Of a DNA stretch of 47,199 nucleotides, positions 36,816 to 45,278 are shown piece after piece. The DNA comes from Methanobacteriaceae archaeon (GTDB lineage: Archaea > Methanobacteriota > Methanobacteria > Methanobacteriales > Methanobacteriaceae), in assembly GCA_020854915.1 (NCBI GenBank), contig JAHKLT010000044.1:1-47199 (forward strand), in the 5' to 3' direction. The notes beneath the pieces were generated by a model, which was not told the DNA's origin, searched no databases, and saw only the letters and a program-made list of their open reading frames with translations. Made by a program: the position numbers and the translations under genes. The first letter of the stretch is position 1. Each line of letters starts with the position of its first letter.

Positions 36816-38033
36816 TTATATTTTCACCATTTCGTTTTTAACAACGCTTTTATCGTCATCATCTACAACCATAACATGAGTAGCACATGAAAGACATGGA
36901 TCATATGCTCTAATAACATGAGGCCCTAATTCATGAGAAAACCCTTCTGTTGCAGGACCCATTGTTGGTATATTCCATGTAGTTGGTACAATAGCTGAAT
37001 AATATTGGATTTGACCATTTTTTATTTGAGCCATATGAACATCAGTTCCTCTAGGACCTTCAATAACACCAACACCTAATTTATCAGTACCAGTAGGATT
37101 ATAATCTGCACAAACTTCAGCAGAAGTATCAATTTGGTCAAGTATGTCTACTAACCAATTATAATTAACTATCATTTCATCTGCCCTTGCAACATGTTGA
37201 GCTATGACACCTTTATCTTTAAATCCACTAAATTCGTCCATTCTAGCTCTAGGTCCTGTTTCACCATTTTTACCATCCCATAATGGTATAACAGAACATG
37301 CTTTTTTACCAATTGCAGGATCATCATACCATTCTTCAGGTAAAACTTCTGAAAATTTATCAAAATCAAACCAATCGTTTTTACCATAATGTTTATCACT
37401 AGCTAAGATAGGTACATCAACAACTCCTAAATCTTTAGGTAAACCTTTTTCAAGAACTAAATTTTTAATTAATTCAACATGTTCTTCCAAAACAGGTTCT
37501 AAATTATTAATTCTCTCAGTTAATTTATCTTTAGCCAATGGAGAAATATTTCTCGCCATGCCTCCTATTCTAACATCGGAAGGATGTATACCCTCACCAG
37601 CTACCATATCAACAACATATTGGACGGTTTTTCTGATTTTAGAAACACTATCAACAGCTGTAGCAAATAAGTTTTCAGGTACAAAATCTTCTGCAATTAA
37701 AAATTGATGAATAGCTGCACTATTAATATTATGTGCTGCTAATGTTGCTTCCCTTAATAATCTACCATTTTTTGGTACATCAATACCCAAAGAACTATCT
37801 ACAGCTTCTGCAGCAGCTAAAGTATGTGGAATAGGACATACACCACAAATTCTTTGACATAAAACAGGCGCGGTTTCAGGACTTTTCCCCACAACCATCT
37901 TTTCTAACCCCCTAACAGGAGTAATACTTAAATATTTTCCTTTTGTTACAATACCTTCATCATCGACTTCCATGACAAGCTCAGCATGCCCCTCTTGACG
38001 AGATGTAGGAGATATTACTATTGGATTATTCAC
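36816..38033 (-). CDS. frhA: Coenzyme F420-reducing hydrogenase subunit alpha (NiFe)
   Basis: FrhA is the large subunit, holding the [NiFe] centre. I start it at the GTG at 38033, 8 bases behind GAGG, giving 405 residues and the opening [18 protein letters not shown]. An ATG at 38066 would lie upstream of that ribosome binding site and is unlikely. Nickel ligands are C63 and C66 ([10 protein letters not shown]) and the C-terminal pair in DPCLSCATH. Residues after that His form the short peptide expected to be removed by FrhD. It is the first gene of frhADGB. The active-site Cys are normal Cys, not selenocysteine. Confidence 0.97.
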   Translation of the reverse strand: MNNPIVISPTSRQEGHAELVMEVDDEGIVTKGKYLSITPVRGLEKMVVGKSPETAPVLCQRICGVCPIPHTLAAAEAVDSSLGIDVPKNGRLLREATLAAHNINSAAIHQFLIAEDFVPENLFATAVDSVSKIRKTVQYVVDMVAGEGIHPSDVRIGGMARNISPLAKDKLTERINNLEPVLEEHVELIKNLVLEKGLPKDLGVVDVPILASDKHYGKNDWFDFDKFSEVLPEEWYDDPAIGKKACSVIPLWDGKNGETGPRARMDEFSGFKDKGVIAQHVARADEMIVNYNWLVDILDQIDTSAEVCADYNPTGTDKLGVGVIEGPRGTDVHMAQIKNGQIQYYSAIVPTTWNIPTMGPATEGFSHELGPHVIRAYDPCLSCATHVMVVDDDDKSVVKNEMVKI

Positions 38034-38345
38034 ATTTGTCACCTCATTGAAATTAGAAACTAACAATGATAATATATTTATTATGTTATTATAAAACGAT
38101 TTTCACATAAAACAAAAGGAAAACTTTAAATAATAGAAAATTTTACTTAAAAATCTAAATTTTAATAAACTCATTATATATATTAAAATAAATTTATACT
38201 TAAATCAAAAATTAACAATTATATAAAATAAATTTTTATAAAAACAATCAAAATAAAAATAATCAAATAAAAAATTTTACAAATAAATTTAAGTATAATA
38301 TAAACATAATATTATATATCAAAATAATTAGTGGAGATAAAAACA
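38034..38345. other. Divergent promoter region between frhA and the Ser/Gly-repeat gene
   Basis: A 312-base, almost pure A/T region. On the minus strand TTTATAATAAC and AAATATAT (about 38066-38092) are TATA candidates for frh. On the plus strand several TATATAAAAT-like stretches (38219-38229, 38313-38320) could serve the 38346 gene. GGAG (38333-38336) is that gene's ribosome binding site. I see no gene or structured RNA in it. Confidence 0.4.
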
Positions 38346-38954
38346 ATGGATAAATCAAATATGATAATTTCTGTTATAATTGTTCTATGTATAGCTGTTG
38401 GTGTAACAGCTTATGGATTAAGTAATCCAGATAATGCACAATTCTCTGAGCTACCAGGCATTGAAGGAGAAAGTGGTGAATCAGGTGTTGATGGAAAAGG
38501 TAATAATACTACTGTTAATTCACCAAATTCTCAAGGTAGTGGAAGCTCAAGCGATAGTTCAAATAGTGGAAGTGGATCAGGTAGCGGAAGCTCAAGCGAT
38601 AGTTCAAATAGTGGAAGTGGATCAGGTAGCGGAAGCTCAAGCGATAGTTCAAATAGTGGAAGTGGATCAGGTAGTGGAAGCTCAAGCGATAGTTCAAATA
38701 GTGGAAGAGGATCTTCTAATGTAAATAGAGAACCTTCAAATCCAAGCCCTCAACCAAACCCAAGTCCAACTATGAAGATTAATTCTGCTGATGCAAAATC
38801 AATTGTAAATTCCCTTATTTTAGAAGAAGGTAGTTATGCGGGAGAACCATCACTTTCTGGTAGCGGTTGGTATGTGCCAATTTATAATCTTAATGGAGAA
38901 CAAGTAGACGGAATGTTTGTTGATGGTAACACTGGTATGACTAGTAGAGAATAA
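38346..38954 (+). CDS. Membrane-anchored or secreted Ser/Gly-repeat protein with a small C-terminal PepSY-like domain
   Basis: This protein has 202 residues from the ATG at 38346, chosen because GGAG lies 9 bases before it; the in-frame GTG at 38331 overlaps that site. An N-terminal hydrophobic helix (MIISVIIVLCIAVGVTAYGL) is a membrane anchor or uncleaved signal. An acidic Gly/Ser stretch follows, then four 15-residue repeats of GSGSSSDSSNSGSGS type (about 64-123) and a Pro/Ser/Asn hinge. The C-terminal 60 residues (INSADAKSIVNSLIL, WYVPIYNLNGEQVDGMFVD) resemble a PepSY-like fold. A flexible stalk presenting a small domain at the surface is the likely plan; function unknown. Confidence 0.75.
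   Translation: MDKSNMIISVIIVLCIAVGVTAYGLSNPDNAQFSELPGIEGESGESGVDGKGNNTTVNSPNSQGSGSSSDSSNSGSGSGSGSSSDSSNSGSGSGSGSSSDSSNSGSGSGSGSSSDSSNSGRGSSNVNREPSNPSPQPNPSPTMKINSADAKSIVNSLILEEGSYAGEPSLSGSGWYVPIYNLNGEQVDGMFVDGNTGMTSRE
38535..38714 (+). repeat. Four tandem 45-bp repeats inside the Ser/Gly gene
   Basis: Units begin at 38535, 38580, 38625 and 38670, each GGTAGYGGAAGCTCAAGCGA and on. Units 2 and 3 are identical; units 1 and 4 differ by one or a few bases. Such near-identity predicts copy-number variation between strains. Confidence 0.9.
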
Positions 38955-38960
38955 TTAATT

Positions 38961-38990
38961 ATCCTTTTTATAATTTTTTTTAAAAAAAAA
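38961..38990 (+). terminator. T-rich terminator behind the Ser/Gly-repeat gene
   Basis: CCTTTTTATAATTTTTTTTA follows 6 bases after the stop; the T-run and the next A-run can pair, and the U-run fits an archaeal terminator. Confidence 0.45.
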
Positions 38991-38996
38991 GTTAAA

Positions 38997-39004
38997 TTTA
39001 TATA
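38997..39004 (+). promoter_or_regulatory. TATA box for tRNA-Arg(TCT)
   Basis: TTTATATA lies 36-43 bases ahead of the tRNA, so transcription would begin about 10-15 bases before the mature 5' end. Confidence 0.5.
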
Positions 39005-39039
39005 CTAAAAATAATAAATTTAGTTATATCTATTTTTTA

Positions 39040-39113
39040 GGGCCCGTAGCCTAGCTGGATAGGGCGTCGGACTTCTAATCCGAAGACCCCGGGTTCAAAT
39101 CCCGGCGGGTCCG
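39040..39113 (+). tRNA. tRNA-Arg (TCT)
   Basis: The acceptor stem GGGCCCG/CGGGTCC has discriminator G. The anticodon loop CTTCTAA carries TCT (reads AGA, the main Arg codon in this AT-rich genome). The T arm contains GTTCAAATC. Confidence 0.93.
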
Positions 39114-39475
39114 TTACTTTCAACTTATTTTTTATAGGATAAAATTTGTAAATTTTTAAACATAGTAAAATATTATTAAAGAGAGAAAAAACTTTATTAA
39201 TTAATTTACAAGAAAAATAACTAAATAAAATATTCCCAATCTAATTTTTAAATTTTATTAATAGTTATTTTAATTAAACAGAATTTTGGAATACCTAAAA
39301 ATTTATATATTACTAATATATAATTTAATTTAGGCAATCCTAAATTTCCCATATTTACATAATAAAAGTTGTTTAAAACTATCTAAAACTAAATTAAAAT
39401 TAAAAATTTATATAAATTTCATGTTTTAAACTAATTAAAAATAAGAAATAAGTTTGTCTACCTTGGAGGTAAAGA
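39114..39475. other. AT-rich intergenic region ahead of the Pmp-like adhesin
   Basis: Contains two plausible TATA boxes for the adhesin gene, TTTATATATTA (about 39301-39311) and TTTATATAAATT (about 39407-39418); the second would give a leader of about 35 bases. The strong ribosome binding site TTGGAGGTAAAGA precedes the ATG at 39476. I see no gene here. Confidence 0.4.
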
Positions 39476-42400
39476 ATGAATCTAAAAAAGATATTAATAA
39501 CATTAACTGTTATTTTTCTAATAGCTATAAGTTTAAATGTATCTTCAGCCGAAACCCAAATAAATATTGATAATTCAATTAGTGGTGAAATAGTTGAAGA
39601 TTATGATACAAATTATCTTGAAGCAGAAGTAAATTCTGAAGAAGATAAGAGTACAATCATTGATAATACAACTAGTGGTGGAATAAGTAATATAATCAAT
39701 GATGAAGCCAATTACAATACAATTTATTTAAATCCAGGAGTGTATTCTGGAGAAGATAATACTGATATAACAATTGATAGAAATATAACAATTATTGGAA
39801 ACAGCAAAAATAATTCTGATGTTGTAATAGACGGATCAAATACAAATAGAATATTTAATATTACACCTACTGGTTCTTTAACATTAAAAAATATTACATT
39901 AATTAATGGATTAGTTAATCAGATAGGTGACGAACGAGGAGGATCCATAAATCAAAATGGTGGAAATTTAACAATTGAAAATTGTGCTTTTAAAAATAAT
40001 AGTGCAATAAACTTTGATTGGGATAAAAACTCTTTTGGTTTTGGTGGAGCAATTTCTAAATTAAATGGGACAACTATAATAAAAAATAGTTTTTTTGAAG
40101 ATAATGTTGCTACTGGTGGTGGAGCAATATCTCAAGAAGGCGGAATATTAGAAATAGAAAATTGTGAATTTATATCAAATATAGGAAATTATGCTGGTGC
40201 ATCAATAGCAAATGGTGAAATTGGAACAATAATCGTTAAAAATTCTCATTTTAAAGGGAATAAAATTAAAACAGAAGGAGGAGTTATAGCTATTGAAAAT
40301 GGAGAATTAATAATAGAAAATTCAACATTTGAAAATAATGAGGGTATAATGGGTTCTTCTATATTTGCAAATGACGGTGATGTAAAAATTATTACTAGTA
40401 GTTTTATTAGAAATACAGCGAAAGATGGTGGAGCAATATATCAAATAGAAGGTTCTTTAACTATTGATAACTCTAGATTCATTCATAATGAAGTAGAAGA
40501 TAATGGTGGAGCTATTTATTTAAAAAATGGAACATTAGAAATAAAAGACACATTTTTCCATGGAAATGAAGCATTAAATTATGGTGGTGCAGTATACCAT
40601 GAAATTGGTGATTTAACAATTGAAGGTACAATTTTTGATGAAAGCTTTGTTGGACAAAACGACACACATAGAGGTTATGGTGGAGCAATATATAAACGTC
40701 AAAATGATATAAAAATAAATAATAGTACATTTATGGAAAATGGTGCTTATTATGGTGGAGCAATTAATGTTGGGAATAAAACAGATTTTGATAGTGGATT
40801 ATATACTTCAACAATAACAATTTCAAATTCAATATTTGAAAATAATACTGGTCATTATGGTGGTGGAATATTCACATGGTATGGAGACTTAAATATATTA
40901 AATTCAAACTTCACTGAAAATAAAGGAATAGTTTCAGGTGCAATAGGAATATATTCTGATACATTATACATAAACAATAGTAATTTTATTAGTAACAATG
41001 CTATGATTGGTGGAGCAATAGGTACAGAACAAGGAGAAATAAAAATTGAAAATTCAAATTTCAGACTTAATAATGGAACATTAGGTGCTGCAGCATGTTT
41101 TGAAAGAGGAGATGTTGAAATAATAAATACTTTATTTTACCACAATGAAGCAAAAAACGGTGCTGCAATATACCAATTAGATGGAACCTTAAAAATTGAA
41201 AACACACAATTCATACATAATGAAGTAACAAATAACGGTGGAGCTATATATCTAGAAAATGGAACAATAACCATTACAGATTCAAGATTCCACGGAAACG
41301 AAGCATTAAATTACGGTGGAGCAATCTACCACAACATTGGCGATTTAACAATCGAAGGCACAACATTCGATGAAAACATGGTAAACCTAAATCAAGCAAA
41401 TGATGGATATCATGGATACGGTGGAGCAATATCCAAACGCCAAGGCACAATCACAATCAACAACAGCACATTCATAGATAACCAAGCAATATTTGGTGGT
41501 TCAATAAATATGGGTGAATTAAAAGATGCTAAAAATGGAAATACAACAATAAAAGCCTTAATAAGCAATACCCAATTTGAAAACAACAATGCTTCAATAG
41601 GAGCAGGAATATTCACTTGGATAGGAGAAACAACAGTCAAAAAATCCAATTTCAACAATAACAAAGGCCAATTAGGATCTGCAATATGTACACAAAATGT
41701 AATATTCAATATATATGATTCAAACTTCACATCAAACAATGCAACTATTGGTGGAGCAATAGCTATAGAAGATACTGAATTATACATTGAAAACTCAATT
41801 TTCAAAAATAATTCTGCTACAGGTGAGGATAAAGCAACCATTGGTGGAGCTATAGCACTTGAAAGTGGAAAGTTAATCGTAAACAACTCCAATTTCCAAT
41901 ATAATACTGGTAAAAATGGAGGAGCAATAGGTAACTACGAAGCCGATGTAAAAATCATAAATTCATACTTCTACCATAACGAAGCAGAAAACGGTGGAGC
42001 AATCTACCAAGAAGAAGGCACAATAACAATAGAAAACTCCAGAATCATACACAACGAAGTAACAAATAACGGTGGAGCTATATATCTAGAAAATGGAACA
42101 ATAACCATTACAGATTCAAGATTCCACGGAAACGAAGCATTAAATAATGGTGGAGGAGTATATCATGAGTCTGGTAAATTAAACATAAGTAATTCTATTT
42201 TTGATGAAAACATTGCTGTAGAAAAAGGAGGAGCTATGTATCATAATGATGATGATATTTCAATAGTTGATTCTAATTTATATAATAACACTGCTGAAAA
42301 TAATATTGGTGGAGACTTATATAATAATGGAGATGTATACATTAAAAATTCTAACTTTACAATTAATTACATATTAGTTTCTAAAAATATTACTATGTAT

Positions 42401-43396
42401 TATAAAAATGGTACTCACTATGTTATTTTATTAAAAAAAGTTGATGGTACTGTTGTAGCTAATTCAACTATCAACTTAATATTGAATGGTGTTAAAAGAA
42501 ATGTAACAACTGATAAAAATGGAGAAGCAATTGTAACTATTAACTACATTCCTGGAAATTATAGTGTAATCGCATCTTATAATTCAACAGATGGAAACAT
42601 CTCTTTAATTAATAAAATCACTGTATTAACCACAATTCATGGAAAAGATCTTCAAAAATTTTATAGAAATGATAGTCAGTTCTATGTGAAAATTTTAGAT
42701 AAAAAAGGCAATCTTTTAGTTAATAAAAATGTTACTATGAATATTAATGGTGTATTCTATACTAGACAAACAGATGAAAATGGAATAGTAAAATTAAATA
42801 TTAATTTAATTCCAGGTGAATATATTATTACTGTAAATAATACAAATGATGGTTTATTAGAATCATATAAGATATTAGTTCTTCCAAATATTATTGCAGA
42901 AAATTTAGTTAAATATTACCGTAATGGAAGTCAATTCCATGCTACTATTTTAGATGTTGAAGGAAAACCTATTGCTAATAAGAATGTTACTATGAATATT
43001 AATGGTGTATTCTATACTAGACAAACAGATGAAAAAGGAATAGTAAAATTAAATATTAATTTAAATCCGAAAAATTACACTATAACTATTGAACATCCTG
43101 AAAATGGATTGAAAATAAGTAAAAATATAGAAGTATTACCTACATTAATTAGTGAAGGTTTAAATAAAAAATTTGGTGGAGATGAAACATACGAAGTTAA
43201 AGTTTTAAATGATCTAGGTAAACCTTTAACTAATGCAAATGTTACTATAAATATCCATGGTGTATTTTACAAAAAAATTACAGATGATAAGGGTATTGCT
43301 AGATTAAATATTAATTTAAATCCAGGGATTTATATTGCAACTGCATATTACAATAATTATGCAACATCAAATAGAATAATAGTAACAAAAGATTAA
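39476..43396 (+). CDS. Pmp-like adhesin: GGAI/FxxN beta-helix plus four Ig-like repeats
   Basis: This protein has 1306 residues. The signal peptide is KKILITLTVIFLIAISLNVSSAE. From about 60 to 960 runs a parallel beta-helix built of short coils with GGAI(Y/S) and (F)xxN(N/E), the repeat signature known from chlamydial polymorphic membrane proteins. Superrepeats beginning at 40379, 41111 and 41945 (DVxII..F..N) repeat a block of roughly 245-280 residues. Four Ig-like repeats follow (about 962-1306), with MNINGVFYTRQTDE twice and the last ending YIATAYYNNYATSNRIIVTKD, the shared terminal repeat of two other adhesins here. There is no membrane anchor. Codon use shifts inside the gene (more AAC/TTC/ATC in about 41280-42150), suggesting mosaicism. 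The binding partner is unknown. Confidence 0.85.
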   Translation: MNLKKILITLTVIFLIAISLNVSSAETQINIDNSISGEIVEDYDTNYLEAEVNSEEDKSTIIDNTTSGGISNIINDEANYNTIYLNPGVYSGEDNTDITIDRNITIIGNSKNNSDVVIDGSNTNRIFNITPTGSLTLKNITLINGLVNQIGDERGGSINQNGGNLTIENCAFKNNSAINFDWDKNSFGFGGAISKLNGTTIIKNSFFEDNVATGGGAISQEGGILEIENCEFISNIGNYAGASIANGEIGTIIVKNSHFKGNKIKTEGGVIAIENGELIIENSTFENNEGIMGSSIFANDGDVKIITSSFIRNTAKDGGAIYQIEGSLTIDNSRFIHNEVEDNGGAIYLKNGTLEIKDTFFHGNEALNYGGAVYHEIGDLTIEGTIFDESFVGQNDTHRGYGGAIYKRQNDIKINNSTFMENGAYYGGAINVGNKTDFDSGLYTSTITISNSIFENNTGHYGGGIFTWYGDLNILNSNFTENKGIVSGAIGIYSDTLYINNSNFISNNAMIGGAIGTEQGEIKIENSNFRLNNGTLGAAACFERGDVEIINTLFYHNEAKNGAAIYQLDGTLKIENTQFIHNEVTNNGGAIYLENGTITITDSRFHGNEALNYGGAIYHNIGDLTIEGTTFDENMVNLNQANDGYHGYGGAISKRQGTITINNSTFIDNQAIFGGSINMGELKDAKNGNTTIKALISNTQFENNNASIGAGIFTWIGETTVKKSNFNNNKGQLGSAICTQNVIFNIYDSNFTSNNATIGGAIAIEDTELYIENSIFKNNSATGEDKATIGGAIALESGKLIVNNSNFQYNTGKNGGAIGNYEADVKIINSYFYHNEAENGGAIYQEEGTITIENSRIIHNEVTNNGGAIYLENGTITITDSRFHGNEALNNGGGVYHESGKLNISNSIFDENIAVEKGGAMYHNDDDISIVDSNLYNNTAENNIGGDLYNNGDVYIKNSNFTINYILVSKNITMYYKNGTHYVILLKKVDGTVVANSTINLILNGVKRNVTTDKNGEAIVTINYIPGNYSVIASYNSTDGNISLINKITVLTTIHGKDLQKFYRNDSQFYVKILDKKGNLLVNKNVTMNINGVFYTRQTDENGIVKLNINLIPGEYIITVNNTNDGLLESYKILVLPNIIAENLVKYYRNGSQFHATILDVEGKPIANKNVTMNINGVFYTRQTDEKGIVKLNINLNPKNYTITIEHPENGLKISKNIEVLPTLISEGLNKKFGGDETYEVKVLNDLGKPLTNANVTINIHGVFYKKITDDKGIARLNINLNPGIYIATAYYNNYATSNRIIVTKD
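41222..41311 (+). repeat. 90-bp exact repeat, copy 1
   Basis: Identical base for base to 42056-42145, including synonymous positions, inside the beta-helix of the 39476-43396 adhesin. The copies lie 834 bases apart (278 codons, in frame). Confidence 0.92.
42056..42145 (+). repeat. 90-bp exact repeat, copy 2
   Basis: Second copy of 41222-41311. An older, diverged version of the same coils lies at about 40490-40580. The perfect identity of the two points to recent duplication or gene conversion. Confidence 0.92.
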
Positions 43397-43401
43397 AATT
43401 T

Positions 43402-43425
43402 TAATTTTTTCTTTTTATTTTTTTT
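43402..43425 (+). terminator. T-run behind the Pmp-like adhesin
   Basis: TTTTTTCTTTTTATTTTTTT starts a few bases after the stop codon; typical archaeal termination sequence. Confidence 0.5.
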
Positions 43426-43475
43426 TAAAAAGAATATAATAACTTAATAACTTATTTTTAAATTAAACTAAAAAA

Positions 43476-43549
43476 CGGACATGAAGGGATTCGAACCCTC
43501 GCCTTCAAGATTAGGAGTCTTGTGTCATTCCAGGCTAGACCACATGCCC
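43476..43549 (-). tRNA. tRNA-Arg (CCT)
   Basis: The acceptor stem GGGCATG/CATGTCC has discriminator G. The anticodon stem CAAGA/TCTTG encloses the loop CTCCTAA, so the anticodon is CCT (reads AGG). The T arm contains GTTCGAATC. It stands alone, downstream of the MvhD-like gene on the same strand. Confidence 0.92.
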
Positions 43550-43685
43550 ATAAACAAATTTTAAAAAAAGAAATTATAATATTAATTATAACTTATATTA
43601 AATAGTACATTCTAATTAAAAAGTTTTTTTATCAGAACTTAATTATTCATAAAATCTAAGTTCTTAAAATAAAAAAAGAAAGAAG

Positions 43686-44114
43686 CTATTTTGATTCTTG
43701 AGCTTCTTTAAAAGTTCTTTGAACAGGTCCTAATTTACTAATTTTATCTTGAAAGGATTCCATAGTTTTTTGAAATTTTTCACCTTCTGATGCAGAAATC
43801 CATTCAAAAATAAATCTTTCTCTGTCAATTCCTAATTGTTCAATTAAATCTCCAACCATTTCTGCTCGCTTTTTCCATTTATAGTTTCCAGCAGAATAAT
43901 GACAATCTCCCATATGACATCCACCAACGAATACTCCATCAGCACCTTCTTTAAAAGCTTTTAAAACCATAGATGGGTTCATTCTCCCAGAACACATTAC
44001 TCTGATGATACGAACATTAGGAGGATATTGCATTCTTGCAGTTCCAGCAGTATCTGCTCCACCATAAGAACACCAATTACAACAAAAACCTACAACTTTT
44101 ATATTATCAGACAT
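43686..44114 (-). CDS. MvhD-like hydrogenase/heterodisulfide reductase iron-sulfur subunit
   Basis: This protein has 142 residues and is MvhD-family by its Cys pattern: [19 protein letters not shown] and [10 protein letters not shown]. MvhD holds a [2Fe-2S] cluster and passes electrons from Mvh hydrogenase, or from formate dehydrogenase in some methanogens, to HdrA. Here it follows FdhB-like and FdhA-like genes, not mvhG/mvhA. This is the gene order I recall for the flp (formate-dehydrogenase-like) group of Methanothermobacter. The ATG lies behind AGGTGA, 12 bases after the FdhB-like stop. A T-run on the minus strand (43669-43683) ends the unit. Confidence 0.88.
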   Translation of the reverse strand: MSDNIKVVGFCCNWCSYGGADTAGTARMQYPPNVRIIRVMCSGRMNPSMVLKAFKEGADGVFVGGCHMGDCHYSAGNYKWKKRAEMVGDLIEQLGIDRERFIFEWISASEGEKFQKTMESFQDKISKLGPVQRTFKEAQESK

Positions 44115-44126
44115 AAAATCACCTTT

Positions 44127-45278
44127 TTATTCCTCTTCAGGAATGAACATAGGAGGTTTTTCCTCACTAACTCCTGCAACATACCCATTTTTCTCACGAT
44201 ATATCTTTTGCATTTTATCATACATTCGTGCAACTGGAATTTCCATTGGACAAACATCAGCACATTGACCACAATTAACACAACTGAAACTCATATGTGA
44301 TAACCTTATCCCTTGGAAAGTTAATGGATCTGGTGGAATCTCAGTGTTTTCATCTGCGAAATATTCTTTTTCAATATCACATTCTTTACACCAACAAATA
44401 GGACAAACATCACGACAAGCATAACATTCAATACATCTATTCCAATACTCATCCCATTTTTCTGGACTTGGATAGTTTGTTTCTAAATATTGTTTTTGGA
44501 ATTTCTTTGCAAGTTTTATCATGATTTTTTCAAGCTTTGCTCTTCTTCCAATTAATTCTTCAGAAGGATTTTTAGATTCTAAATAACCTTTTGATATTGC
44601 ATCTTCAACAAGTTTTTTTCCTTTTTCAGAATTCATTTCAACAAAAGTCCAATCTTCTTCTGAACCCCAATTACCACAAGCTATGTCTGTATTCCTTGGT
44701 ATCATTACTTCACATTTTTGGCAATTTTCACGTCTACCATATCCTTCTTCTTCTAAATCATCGATTTTAATACCTTTTTCAGTGCCATCCTTAAGTTCAA
44801 TGATGATTTGACCTTTATCAATTTCTTCTTTAACTACATCATTAGGATCAACTTCGTAAAATAGTTCAAACATTTTTTGAGCTGTTTTAGGCATAACAGT
44901 ACCACCACAATTAAGGCCAATTGAATACAATTTATCTTTATCTATTTGGTGTCTTTTTTGAAGTTCATCAATAGCCATAGCATCGCAAGGTTTAGCTACA
45001 ACTCCAATGGTTAAATCACTAAGATATTTAGAAATCAAATCTCCAGACATCGTAGGTGCACAATGCAATGAACCACAGGTATCCATAATTTCTTCAGAGT
45101 CTTCTATAAAAACAGGAACTCCATCATATATATCATCCCCTTTTTGTAAAGTTAAAACTCCATCAACTTTATTTTCATCTAATAAAAATTTTAGAATAGA
45201 TGTTACAGCACCACCACAAGCACCATTTTCAACTAATTCATCATTTTTTGCTCTAATTAATAGGAAGTCTGAACTCAT
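44127..45278 (-). CDS. Formate dehydrogenase beta-subunit-like (F420-binding) protein
   Basis: This protein has 383 residues and is FrhB/FdhB-family. The N-terminal flavin/F420 part has GACGGAVTSILKFLL, AKPCDAMAIDELQKR, GLNCGG and CQKCEVMIPRNTDIACGNWG. The C-terminal HdrC-like part has two [4Fe-4S] motifs, CIECYACRDVCP and CVNCGQCADVCP, as in genuine FdhB. The start directly follows the stop of the FdhA-like gene (TAG ATG) with GGTGA in front, so the two are coupled. The probable role is electron exchange between F420 and the MvhD/Hdr system or the FdhA-like partner. True fdhAB is not otherwise seen in this window. Confidence 0.88.
   Translation of the reverse strand: MSSDFLLIRAKNDELVENGACGGAVTSILKFLLDENKVDGVLTLQKGDDIYDGVPVFIEDSEEIMDTCGSLHCAPTMSGDLISKYLSDLTIGVVAKPCDAMAIDELQKRHQIDKDKLYSIGLNCGGTVMPKTAQKMFELFYEVDPNDVVKEEIDKGQIIIELKDGTEKGIKIDDLEEEGYGRRENCQKCEVMIPRNTDIACGNWGSEEDWTFVEMNSEKGKKLVEDAISKGYLESKNPSEELIGRRAKLEKIMIKLAKKFQKQYLETNYPSPEKWDEYWNRCIECYACRDVCPICWCKECDIEKEYFADENTEIPPDPLTFQGIRLSHMSFSCVNCGQCADVCPMEIPVARMYDKMQKIYREKNGYVAGVSEEKPPMFIPEEE

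Noticed and set aside
36816-38066. ATG at 38066 as start of frhA
   Set aside because: It lies upstream of the ribosome binding site and adds 11 residues with no counterpart; the GTG at 38033 gives the usual length.
38535-38714. Regular repeats considered as a CRISPR array
   Set aside because: Units are directly tandem without unique spacers and are in frame inside a signal-bearing protein gene.
41410-41892. Minus-strand open frame of 160 codons in the Pmp-like adhesin
   Set aside because: Its length comes from the repeated GGAI-coding DNA read backwards; no independent features.
43476-43549. First read as tRNA-Gly (TCC)
   Set aside because: With the seven-base loop CTCCTAA placed correctly, positions 34-36 are CCT, so it is tRNA-Arg.
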